A stretch of 7,139 nt of DNA, taken from Burkholderiales bacterium. GTDB lineage: Bacteria > Pseudomonadota > Gammaproteobacteria > Burkholderiales > Burkholderiaceae_C. The notes beneath the pieces are model-generated. The model saw only the letters and a program-made list of their open reading frames with translations, made no database searches and was not told where the DNA came from. Shown piece by piece: positions 1-7,139 of this stretch. The position numbers were made by a program, and so were the translations under genes. The stretch is taken from assembly GCA_025354615.1 (NCBI GenBank), contig JANXMO010000663.1:1-7139 (forward strand). Direction: 5' to 3'. Numbering within the stretch: position 1 is the first letter of the stretch; each line of letters opens with the position of its first letter.

Positions 1-171
1 GGCCGTTTTACTCAAACCTTATCAATCGGTGAGTTGGAAAGAACTGAGTCCGTCAACGTTATTTTTAGTCGCCATCTAAAAATAACCAAGTGGCTGTCGT
101 CCTACACCTCCTTGTCCCAGCATCTTAGCAATTGCTTTTGAAAGTTCTTTAGACTTTATGTTCGATATAAC
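1..171. other. AT-rich leader; no gene assigned
   Basis: About a third GC in the part nearest the first gene, far below the rest of the window. Two + strand frames are open across the left edge: one runs to a TGA at 139-141, the other to a TAA at 77-79. Neither peptide is recognisable, so I do not call a truncated gene, although a short 3' end cannot be excluded. The stretch holds a perfect inverted repeat (58-86). Closer to the gene are AT-rich elements that could form a promoter (TTGAAA at 138-143, with AT-rich sequence at 157-169), but no well-spaced consensus -35/-10 pair is visible. Confidence 0.5.
58..86. repeat. Perfect 11-bp inverted repeat, 7-nt spacer
   Basis: The left arm GTTATTTTTAG (58-68) is exactly complementary to the right arm CTAAAAATAAC (76-86), with TCGCCAT between them. 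There is no T tract after the right arm, and the arms are A/T-rich rather than G/C-rich, so it does not look like a standard intrinsic terminator. It lies 100 bp before the start of the ferritin-like gene. It could be an operator for a dimeric regulator, or a weak hairpin ending an upstream transcript. The repeat is seen directly; the role is unknown. Confidence 0.75.
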
Positions 172-174
172 TTG

Positions 175-179
175 AAGGA
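175..179 (+). promoter_or_regulatory. Ribosome binding site deciding the ferritin-like start
   Basis: AAGGA lies 7 nt before the ATG at 187. It overlaps the space just after the in-frame TTG at 172, so it cannot serve that codon. This makes the ATG the better start and shortens the protein by five residues relative to the longest open frame. Confidence 0.7.
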
Positions 180-186
180 CCAGGAC

Positions 187-774
187 ATGAATTCATTCGT
201 CAATACGGCGATTGTTAAAACACTGAAAAATGATTCTGAAAATGCGGGTTCTTCTCATCAACGCCTGGAACTCGATGTAAGCGCTCTTGATGCGGCCAAA
301 CGAAGTCTAGATGAAGGCGCCGTAACACCCAGTTATGGCCCTTGGCGAGAAGACATCATCAAGCTGCTGAATGATGCATTGGCAACTGAACTGGTTTGTG
401 TGCTTCGTTATAAAAGGCACCATTTCACCGCAGTCGGCCAGGCGTCACCCAAGATTGCTGAAGAATTTTTGATTCATGCCAACGAAGAGGCGGCGCATGC
501 CGACCGGTTGGCAGAACGTATTGTTCAACTCGGCGGTGAACCGGATTTTTCACCCGATTCACTGAGCCGTCGTAGCCATGCGGACTACGATGCATCCGCT
601 GACTTGAATGACATGGTGCGCGCCAACTTGATCGCTGAAAGAGTCGCGATTGAAGGTTACAGTCAGATGATTGCACTCATTGGCGATAAAGACAGCACCA
701 CTCGCCGCTTGCTTGAAGATATTTTGAGTGATGAACAAGAGCATGCAGACGAGTTGGCGGACTGGCTGGTTTAA
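187..774 (+). CDS. Ferritin-like diiron protein (bacterioferritin-like)
   Basis: Predicted 195-residue cytoplasmic protein of the ferritin-like four-helix superfamily, which binds two irons and oxidises or stores Fe(II). Helix ligands are visible: E68 in an ATE motif, E101 and H104 in an ExxH motif, E151 in an AER motif, and E183 and H186 in a second ExxH motif. The E68-to-E101 spacing of 33 matches E18-to-E51 of bacterioferritin. The residue after the first ExxH glutamate is Ala102, where bacterioferritin has its haem-binding Met52, so haem binding in that way is unlikely. Residues 1-50 form a polar N-terminal extension absent from classical bacterioferritin (about 158 residues). The ATG at 187 is preferred because of its AAGGA site. 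The gene is monocistronic, with a terminator after it. Whether it forms a cage, and its exact physiological role, cannot be read from the sequence. Confidence 0.85.
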   Translation: MNSFVNTAIVKTLKNDSENAGSSHQRLELDVSALDAAKRSLDEGAVTPSYGPWREDIIKLLNDALATELVCVLRYKRHHFTAVGQASPKIAEEFLIHANEEAAHADRLAERIVQLGGEPDFSPDSLSRRSHADYDASADLNDMVRANLIAERVAIEGYSQMIALIGDKDSTTRRLLEDILSDEQEHADELADWLV

Positions 775-820
775 GTCTTCCATCGCTCGCTTGTCCAGGC
801 AGTTACTTTTCAGTTCCACC

Positions 821-843
821 CTGCGGTTTCCGCAGCTTTTTTT
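821..843 (+). terminator. Intrinsic terminator after the ferritin-like gene
   Basis: The stem CTGCGG/CCGCAG (821-826 and 830-835) has a TTT loop and is followed by C and seven T residues (837-843). It lies 46 bp after the TAA of the ferritin-like gene and before the BON gene, so the two genes are probably separate transcription units, or the second is reached only by read-through. Confidence 0.8.
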
Positions 844-867
844 ATTCAACCCCCCGGAGTTTTTTAT

Positions 868-1182
868 ATGTTGATTCGCAACACTTTAGCCGCCATTGCC
901 ACCACCGCTGCTTTGTTGACAATGACGGGCTGCGCTGTCACACGTAACCAATCAACGGTTGGTGAGTACATTGATGACACCGCCATCACCACATCTGTCA
1001 AAGCGCGTTTTGTTGAAAACAAGAGTGTGGATGCGTCTTCGATCAGTGTTGAAACGTTGAACGGCACCGTGTTGTTGTCCGGATTCGCGAAAAATGTGAC
1101 GGAAAAAGCCACGGCCGAAAGCATTGCCAGAGGCGTCAAAGGTGTGAAGTCGGTTAAAAACGAAATTACCGTGCGTGGTTGA
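868..1182 (+). CDS. Small BON-domain lipoprotein
   Basis: Predicted 104-residue secreted lipoprotein. The start has Arg4, a hydrophobic segment (residues 6-20) and a lipobox-like TMTG followed by Cys22, the expected lipidation site. Ala23 at the +2 position would favour the outer membrane. Residues about 36-103 form a single BON domain, recognisable by the DDTAITTSVKARF helix, the ETLNGTVLLSGF strand pair, and the closing VKGVKSVKNEITVRG stretch. BON domains are linked to phospholipid or membrane binding, as in OsmY and DolP (YraP), but those carry two copies and this protein has one. GGAG (856-859) sits 8 nt before the ATG. It stands alone between two terminators. A role in envelope stress is plausible but is inferred only from family resemblance. 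Confidence 0.85.
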   Translation: MLIRNTLAAIATTAALLTMTGCAVTRNQSTVGEYIDDTAITTSVKARFVENKSVDASSISVETLNGTVLLSGFAKNVTEKATAESIARGVKGVKSVKNEITVRG

Positions 1183-1278
1183 TTGAGATATAGCGTTCCA
1201 CTACAAGTGAACGTGATGATCATTCAAAGTAGCAAAATGATTGCTCGAAGCTAAAAGTATTTTGGTTTCGTAGCCAAT
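1183..1278. other. Intergenic stretch with a small hairpin at 1194-1213
   Basis: Just after the BON stop codon, CGTT-C-CACT pairs with AGTG-AACG around an ACA loop (1194-1213), giving 8 bp with one bulged base. There is no T tract, so termination is more likely at the stronger hairpin at 1279-1310. A short ATGATCAT palindrome follows at 1216-1223. No reading frame or RNA gene is recognised. Confidence 0.4.
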
Positions 1279-1310
1279 AAAAAGGGCCTCTGGGAAAAGA
1301 GGCCCTTTTT
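1279..1310. terminator. Bidirectional intrinsic terminator
   Basis: GGGCCTCT (1284-1291) pairs with AGAGGCCC (1298-1305) around the loop GGGAAA. An A5 run lies on the left (1279-1283) and a T5 run on the right (1306-1310), extending the stem and giving a U tract on either strand. It can end the BON transcript on + and the serS/tRNA-Ser transcript on -, where it lies 9 nt beyond the encoded CCA. Confidence 0.88.
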
Positions 1311-1319
1311 ACTTCTTAC

Positions 1320-1407
1320 TGGCGGAGAGGGCGGGATTCGAACCCGCGGAGCCTTGCGGCTCGCCTGATTTCGAGTCAGGTACATTCGACCACTCTGCCA
1401 CCTCTCC
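1320..1407 (-). tRNA. tRNA-Ser (anticodon CGA)
   Basis: On the - strand the acceptor GGAGAGG (1407-1401) pairs with CCTCTCC (1330-1324), followed by discriminator G (1323) and an encoded CCA (1322-1320). The anticodon arm is CCTGA-CTCGAAA-TCAGG, giving anticodon CGA, which reads the serine codon UCG. GAGCC-GCAA-GGCTC forms the long variable arm typical of class II tRNA-Ser, and the T arm GCGGG-TTCGAAT-CCCGC is intact. The discriminator G fits serine. No promoter is evident in the 32 bp separating it from serS, so it is probably processed from the serS transcript. Confidence 0.97.
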
Positions 1408-1439
1408 CGAGTTGGACAATAGCTGCCAATCTTCATTTT

Positions 1440-3239
<1,800 letters not shown>

Positions 3240-3247
<8 letters not shown>

Positions 3248-5177
3248 CGTGGGAAACAATCCGTCATCAGGCAAGGTGTTGATGCCACCGCCCGGTGCGC
3301 GCCTTGATGAAGCTGTCACTTGGCGTGTTGCACTGGTTGGCAACCCCAACTGCGGCAAGACTGCGCTGTTCAACCTGTTGACGGGCGCACGCCAAAAGGT
3401 AGCCAACTACGCGGGGGTGACGGTCGAGCGGAAGGTGGGCATCGCGCGGCTGCCCCATGGTGGTCAGGTGTCGATCATTGATCTGCCGGGCACTTACAGC
3501 TTGACGCCTGCCACCCCTGATGAACAGGTCACGTTGGAAGTCATCGAAGGCCGGCGTGAGGGCGAAGCGGCACCGGACGCCGTTGTGGCCGTGGTTGACG
3601 CGACCAATTTGCGCATGAACCTGCGCCTGGTGCTGGAACTCAAGCTGCTCGGCTTGCCGATGATGGTGGCGCTGAACATGGCTGACGTGGCGCGCTCGCA
3701 GGGTTTGGTGATCGACATCGAACGACTGGCCGCCGAGCTGGGTTGCCCTGTGGTGGAAACCGTGGCGGTGCGCTACGACGGCCACCTGCAACTGCTGGCC
3801 TTGCTGGCACAACAGCTGCACCTGCGCCCGCGGCAAGCACCCGCTGGATCGCGGCGCCCGCAGGCCTTGTCCACGGCTGACTTGCAGCGCGAGGTGCGTC
3901 GCATCCTGGCCATTGCCGCACCGCAGGCAGGCCAGTTCCAACGCTTCCACCATCGCATCGATGCGGTGGTCATGCACCCGGTCGGCGGGTTGCTGCTGCT
4001 GGCGGCGCTGCTGTTTCTGATTTTTCAAGCGGTATTTTCGTGGGCCAATGTGCCGATGGACGCCATCAAGGCCGGTATGGCTGGCATGGCCGACTTCACG
4101 ACGTCCCATCTGCCAGCGGGCCCGCTGCGTTCATTGCTGGTGGACGGCGTGATTGCCGGTGTGGGCAGCGTGCTCGTTTTCCTGCCGCAAATCCTGATCC
4201 TGTTTTTCTTCATCCTGTTGCTTGAAGACTCGGGCTACCTGCCGCGCGCGGCGTTTTTGCTTGACACGGTGATGGGCAAAGTCGGCTTGTCGGGCCGCGC
4301 CTTCATTCCGCTGCTGTCCAGCTTTGCCTGCGCCATTCCCGGCATCATGGCCACGCGCACGATCGCTCATTGGCCTGACCGGTTGGCCACCATCATGGTG
4401 GCGCCGTTGATGACGTGTTCGGCACGCCTGCCGGTGTATGCGCTGTTGATCGGCGCCTTCGTGCCCAACCGCAGCGTAAGCGGCTTCAACCTGCGCGGGC
4501 TGACCTTGTTCGGCCTGTACATCGCCGGGGTGCTGTCAGCCATGGCCGTGGCCTGGGTATTCAAGCGGCTGTGGCTGAAAAGCCGCTACCAGCCGCTGAT
4601 GCTGGAGTTGCCACCCTACCGAATGCCCAGCCTGCGCAATCTGGCGCTGGGCCTGTGGGAGCGGGCGCGTATTTTTCTAGCGCGCGTGGGCGGCATTATT
4701 TTTTCTTTAATGGTTGTGCTGTGGTTCTTGTCCTCATACCCGGCACCGCCGCCCGGTTGGGAGGCCTCGCAAGGGCCGGCGATTCAATACAGCGCGGCTG
4801 GCCTGCTGGGGCGGGCACTGCAGCACCTGTTTGCGCCCATCGGTTTCAACTGGCAAATCTCCATCGCTCTGGTGCCCGGGCTCGCGGCCCGTGAGGTGGC
4901 GGTGGGCGCGCTTGGCACCGTGTATTCGTTGTCGGCCGCCGGCAGTTCGGTGGCTGACAACCTGAGCCCCGTTATTGCACAAGGCTGGTCGCTGGCCACG
5001 GCTTACGCCTTGCTGGCGTGGTTTGTTTTTGCACCGCAATGCATTTCAACTTTGGCGGTTGTCAAACGCGAAACCAATTCCTGGCGTTATCCGGTTGCCA
5101 TGGCGGCTTACTTGTTTGCACTGGCTTACGTTGCGGCTTTTTTGACTTACCGGGTGACGCTGTGGTTGGGCGGGTGA
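3240..5177 (+). CDS. feoB: Ferrous iron transporter B
   Basis: Inner-membrane Fe(II) transporter with an N-terminal GTPase domain. Numbering from the GTG at 3240 (645 residues), the G motifs are G1 GNPNCGKT (34-41), G2 around T61, G3 DLPG (81-84) and G4 NMAD (146-149). A short helical linker follows, then the membrane domain from about 247, with several hydrophobic segments. Both gate-like motifs are present: CAIPGIMATR (364-373) with CSARLPVY (393-400), and PGLAAREV (546-553). It is shorter than E. coli FeoB (773 residues), as expected for this lineage. The start is uncertain: AAGG at 3237-3240 sits 8 nt before a GTG at 3249, and another AAGG lies 5 nt before the ATG at 3282. All three begin before the GTPase domain. 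It lies between feoA and a small cysteine-rich gene. Confidence 0.96.
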
Positions 5178-5181
5178 CACA

Positions 5182-5433
5182 GTGTTGACGCTTCAAAACG
5201 CCATCGTGGCGTTGATTGTGCTGGTGTGTACGCTTCATGCCAGCTGGCTGTTGCTGGTGCCCAAGGCGGTGCGCCAGCGTTGGCAGGCCCGGCTATATGG
5301 GTGCCTTGGCATGGCTGCAGCGCTGCCGGCAAATGGTTGCGGTGGGAGCTGCGAAGGCTGCAGCGGCGGTGCGACAACGTCCAAAACGACGGCGCAAGTT
5401 CAGCCCGTCGTTCTCCACCGCCGCCGCCGCTGA
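5182..5433 (+). CDS. Small cysteine-rich membrane protein linked to FeoB
   Basis: Predicted 83-residue protein starting with GTG 4 bp after the feoB stop codon, so almost certainly in the same operon. Residues about 5-27 form one hydrophobic membrane segment, including Cys16. A basic stretch (28-38) follows, then Cys41 and the glycine/cysteine motif CGGSCEGC (Cys53, Cys57, Cys60), and a tail ending in HRRRR. This resembles in layout the small FeoB-associated cysteine-rich membrane proteins found after feoB in other bacteria. It is not the winged-helix FeoC of enterobacteria, although the position is the same. Metal binding by the cysteines, and assistance to FeoB, are inferences. The last codons fall in a CCG microsatellite. 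The start lacks a strong Shine-Dalgarno, fitting translational coupling to feoB. Confidence 0.75.
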   Translation: MLTLQNAIVALIVLVCTLHASWLLLVPKAVRQRWQARLYGCLGMAAALPANGCGGSCEGCSGGATTSKTTAQVQPVVLHRRRR

Positions 5434-5461
5434 AGCCGCTTCAAAAAAATCGGCGCGGCTT
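5433..5461. other. Hairpin in the convergent gap between feo operon and ispH
   Basis: AAGCCGC (5433-5439) pairs with GCGGCTT (5455-5461) around a 15-nt loop containing A7 (5443-5449). It begins at the stop codon of the cysteine-rich gene and lies within the gap between convergent genes. The run of A is in the loop, not after the stem, so it is not a canonical terminator for either strand. It is the only structured element seen in the 57-bp gap (5434-5490). Confidence 0.4.
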
Positions 5462-5490
5462 ATCGTGCGAGGCCAAGTGGGAATGGAGTG

Positions 5491-6465
5491 TCAACGCGCG
5501 TCAACGACTTGCATCGATTTGTCGCCCAAGCCCATGGGCAACGGGAAAATCACTGACTCTTCAACACCCGGCATCGAGCGCAGCGACACCGCGCCCAGCG
5601 CGCGCAAGCGCTCTATGACCTGCTGCACCAGCAGGTCGGGTGCCGACGCGCCGGCCGTCAGCCCGACGCGCTGCCGTCCTTCGAACCACTCAGCGTTCAG
5701 ATCGTCCGCGCAGTCGACCATGTAAGCGGCACAGCCCAGCCGCTGGGCCAGCTCGCGCAGCCGATTGCTGTTGGAACTGGTTGGGCTGCCAACGACGACC
5801 AGCACGTCGACTTGCGGTGCCAGTACCTTGACCGCATCCTGCCGGTTCTGCGTCGCATAGCAAATGTCTTGCTGCTTGGGTTCGCGCACGGCGGGGAAAC
5901 GCCGCTTTACCGCCTCGAGGATTTGCGCCGCGTCGTCGACCGACAGCGTTGTTTGTGTTACCACGGCCAGCCGCTCGAATTGCGCGACTTCGATGCGCGC
6001 AACGTCAGCCACGTCTTCGACCAAGTAGATGCCGTCACTCAGCTGGCCCATCGTGCCTTCCACTTCAGGGTGGCCCTTGTGGCCGATCATGATGAAGTCA
6101 TAACCTTCCTTGCGCAGCTTGGCCATCTCGACGTGCACCTTGGTCACCAACGGGCAAGTTGCGTCGAACACCGTGAAGCCGCGTACCGCGGCCTCCTGAC
6201 GCACGGCCTGCGCCACGCCATGGGCGCTGAAAACCAGCGTGGCACCGGGCGGCACCTCGGCCAGGTCTTCGATGAAGATGGCGCCACGGGTTTTCAAGTC
6301 ATTGACGACATAGGTGTTGTGGACAATTTCATGGCGCACGTAAATGGGGGCGCCAAATTTTTTCAGCGCGCGCTCGACGATCTCGATCGCCCGGTCAACC
6401 CCGGCGCAAAAGCCACGTGGCTCGGCCAGCAGCACTTCCATCAAGGGAATTGCGTCATCGGCCAT
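5491..6465 (-). CDS. ispH: 4-hydroxy-3-methylbut-2-enyl diphosphate reductase
   Basis: Last enzyme of the MEP isoprenoid pathway (also called LytB). It reduces HMBPP to isopentenyl and dimethylallyl diphosphate using a [4Fe-4S] cluster. The 324 residues match the family (316 in E. coli). The three cluster cysteines are Cys20, Cys104 and Cys202. Substrate residues are all in place: His49, His82, His132, Glu134 (in GHPEVEGT), Thr172, Ser230/Ser231/Asn232 (in SPTSSNSNR) and Ser274. The start at 6465 forms a TGATG overlap with the stop of fkpB, suggesting coupled translation. A longer open frame upstream overlaps fkpB and is rejected; an ATG at 6441 is a less likely alternative. The fkpB-ispH order is the same as in E. 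coli. Confidence 0.97.
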   Translation of the reverse strand: MADDAIPLMEVLLAEPRGFCAGVDRAIEIVERALKKFGAPIYVRHEIVHNTYVVNDLKTRGAIFIEDLAEVPPGATLVFSAHGVAQAVRQEAAVRGFTVFDATCPLVTKVHVEMAKLRKEGYDFIMIGHKGHPEVEGTMGQLSDGIYLVEDVADVARIEVAQFERLAVVTQTTLSVDDAAQILEAVKRRFPAVREPKQQDICYATQNRQDAVKVLAPQVDVLVVVGSPTSSNSNRLRELAQRLGCAAYMVDCADDLNAEWFEGRQRVGLTAGASAPDLLVQQVIERLRALGAVSLRSMPGVEESVIFPLPMGLGDKSMQVVDAR

Positions 6466-6908
6466 CACAGCACTCCAATCAGTTGAACTTCGAAAGACAC
6501 CGGTTGCCCGGCCAGAGGGTGATTGAAGTCGAACAGCAGCCAATCGTCGCCCTGTTCGCGTAGAACGCCCGCGTAACTGCCCTGCCCGTCGGGCATCGGG
6601 AATTGCACGACATCGCCGCACGCATAGCTGGCATCGGGGTCGCCCCACTGCTGCAGCAGCGCCCGTTTGACGCGCTGCTGCAATTCGGGGTTGCGCGGCC
6701 CGAACGCCTCGTCAGCCGCCAACTCGAAGCGAGCGTGCGCGCCTTCGATCAAGCCCAGCAAACAGGCCTCGAAAGCGGGTGCCAGCTGGCCGCCACCAAT
6801 CGACAAGGTGGCTGGCGAACCAGCGAAGGTGTTGACGATATCGGCGCCATCCGGCCCGGCGAGGCGGTAGTGCAAGGTCAGGAAGGACCCCGGTTGAACT
6901 GCATTCAA
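6465..6908 (-). CDS. fkpB: FKBP-type peptidyl-prolyl cis-trans isomerase (SlpA/FkpB)
   Basis: Cytoplasmic prolyl isomerase of the SlyD/SlpA branch, 147 residues. The FKBP strands open with [15 protein letters not shown] (7-21). [16 protein letters not shown] (38-53) and the F61-G70 stretch with DEAFG are family hallmarks. An inserted flap (about 71-125) separates them from the closing [17 protein letters not shown] (127-143). SlpA/FkpB has both isomerase and chaperone activity. The start is a TTG at 6908-6906, since no ATG or GTG lies nearby in frame. AGGTG on the - strand (6920-6916) sits 7 nt upstream and supports it. It precedes ispH in a two-gene operon and diverges from radC. Confidence 0.93.
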   Translation of the reverse strand: MNAVQPGSFLTLHYRLAGPDGADIVNTFAGSPATLSIGGGQLAPAFEACLLGLIEGAHARFELAADEAFGPRNPELQQRVKRALLQQWGDPDASYACGDVVQFPMPDGQGSYAGVLREQGDDWLLFDFNHPLAGQPVSFEVQLIGVL

Positions 6909-6915
6909 AAGTTAG

Positions 6916-6920
6916 CACCT
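6916..6920 (-). promoter_or_regulatory. Ribosome binding site for the fkpB TTG start
   Basis: AGGTG on the - strand lies 7 nt before TTG (6908-6906). It is the only good Shine-Dalgarno match near the beginning of the FKBP homology, so it decides for the uncommon TTG initiator. Confidence 0.6.
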
Positions 6921-6936
6921 GGTTGGATAGACTGCG

Positions 6937-7139
6937 ATGAATTTTACGAGCCTGCTGACTGAATTAGGCAGTGACATCAGGCCGCCACATCAGGCAGCGA
7001 ACCCGGCTCTGCCGCCACAATCCTCCGAGGGTGTTCAAGTGCTGAAAGACCTGCCCCTGGCGGCCCGCCCGCGTGAAAAACTGCTGGCCCACGGGCCGGC
7101 CGCGTTGGCTGACGCCGAGCTGGTGGCGCTGCTGCTGCG
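6937..7139 (+). CDS. radC: RadC family protein, N-terminal part (cut by window end)
   Basis: Only the first 67 codons are present. From V34 on, the sequence [20 protein letters not shown] followed by [13 protein letters not shown] is the well-conserved N-terminus of RadC (UPF0758), the helical region before the JAB/MPN metalloprotease-like domain, which lies outside the window. RadC was long called a DNA repair protein, but that role is not established. Two starts are possible: the ATG at 6937, which adds 34 residues of unconserved, proline-rich sequence, or the GTG at 7039, which has GAGG 8 nt before it and begins exactly at the conserved LKDLP. The longer form would leave just 28 bp to the divergent fkpB start. 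I give the longer frame but consider the GTG at least as likely. Confidence 0.85.
   Translation, partial: MNFTSLLTELGSDIRPPHQAANPALPPQSSEGVQVLKDLPLAARPREKLLAHGPAALADAELVALLL
6974..6999. repeat. 13-bp imperfect tandem repeat
   Basis: ACATCAGGCCGCC (6974-6986) is followed directly by ACATCAGGCAGCG (6987-6999), matching at 11 of 13 positions with the first nine identical. The 13-bp period is not a multiple of three, which is unusual if the stretch is translated as the N-terminus of RadC. It could be a pair of regulator half-sites between fkpB and radC, or chance. Confidence 0.5.
7027..7041 (+). promoter_or_regulatory. Alternative radC ribosome binding site and GTG start
   Basis: GAGG (7027-7030) lies 8 nt before GTG (7039-7041), which opens directly into the conserved [15 protein letters not shown]. 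The spacing is good, and this is the start expected from the length of most RadC N-termini. Confidence 0.5.

Noticed and set aside
2..79. Possible C-terminal end of an upstream gene (frame containing LLKPY, ending at TAA 77-79)
   Set aside because: The KPY stretch recalls receiver domains, but the following residues do not fit and only 25 codons are visible, so it cannot be supported.
1194..1223. Hairpin and ATGATCAT palindrome after the BON gene as a terminator or attachment site
   Set aside because: There is no T tract, and a much stronger terminator follows at 1279-1310. No matching repeat was seen to suggest an attachment site.
3267..4109. Long - strand open frame (280 codons) opposite feoB
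   Set aside because: It is antisense to the GTPase-coding half of feoB, is rich in Gln, His and Arg as expected for a shadow of GC-rich codons, and shows no recognisable domain.
5812..6486. Long + strand open frame (224 codons) opposite ispH
   Set aside because: It is fully antisense to ispH, whose catalytic residues are all intact. Its His/Arg/Gln-rich composition is typical of a complement-strand shadow.

Overview
This is a chromosomal core region of a betaproteobacterium, most likely order Burkholderiales and probably Comamonadaceae-like. That placement is an inference from the style of the SerS, IspH, FkpB and FeoB proteins and from the gene neighbourhood. The sequence is GC-rich from serS rightwards (sampled lines 62-68% GC by hand count) and clearly lower on the left (about 32% upstream of the first gene, about 50% within the first two genes).

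Layout, left to right. Positions 1-186 are an AT-rich leader with a perfect 11-bp inverted repeat. A + strand ferritin-like diiron protein gene follows (187-774) with its own terminator (821-843). Next is a + strand gene for a small lipoprotein with one BON domain (868-1182). A hairpin flanked by A and T runs (1279-1310) can terminate transcription from both sides. On the - strand, serS (2762-1440) is followed 32 bp later by a tRNA-Ser(CGA) gene (1407-1320), so the synthetase and one of its substrate tRNAs probably form one unit. A 227-bp divergent region (2763-2989) carries a good Fur-box-like site. It leads into the + strand ferrous-iron uptake operon: feoA (2990-3247), feoB (3240-5177) and a small cysteine-rich membrane protein gene (5182-5433). 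Converging on it from the right are fkpB (6908-6465) and ispH (6465-5491) on the - strand, joined by a TGATG stop/start overlap. The window ends inside radC on the + strand.

Iron is the common theme. A ferritin-like protein could store or detoxify Fe(II), FeoAB imports Fe(II) under probable Fur control, and IspH is an iron-sulfur enzyme. The remaining genes are housekeeping: aminoacylation, isoprenoid synthesis, protein folding and RadC.

I see no transposase, integrase, CRISPR array, toxin-antitoxin pair or obviously novel multigene system. The points most worth a second look are the cysteine-rich companion of FeoB, the Fur-like operator, the inverted repeat upstream of the ferritin-like gene, and the uncertain 5' ends of radC, fkpB and feoB.
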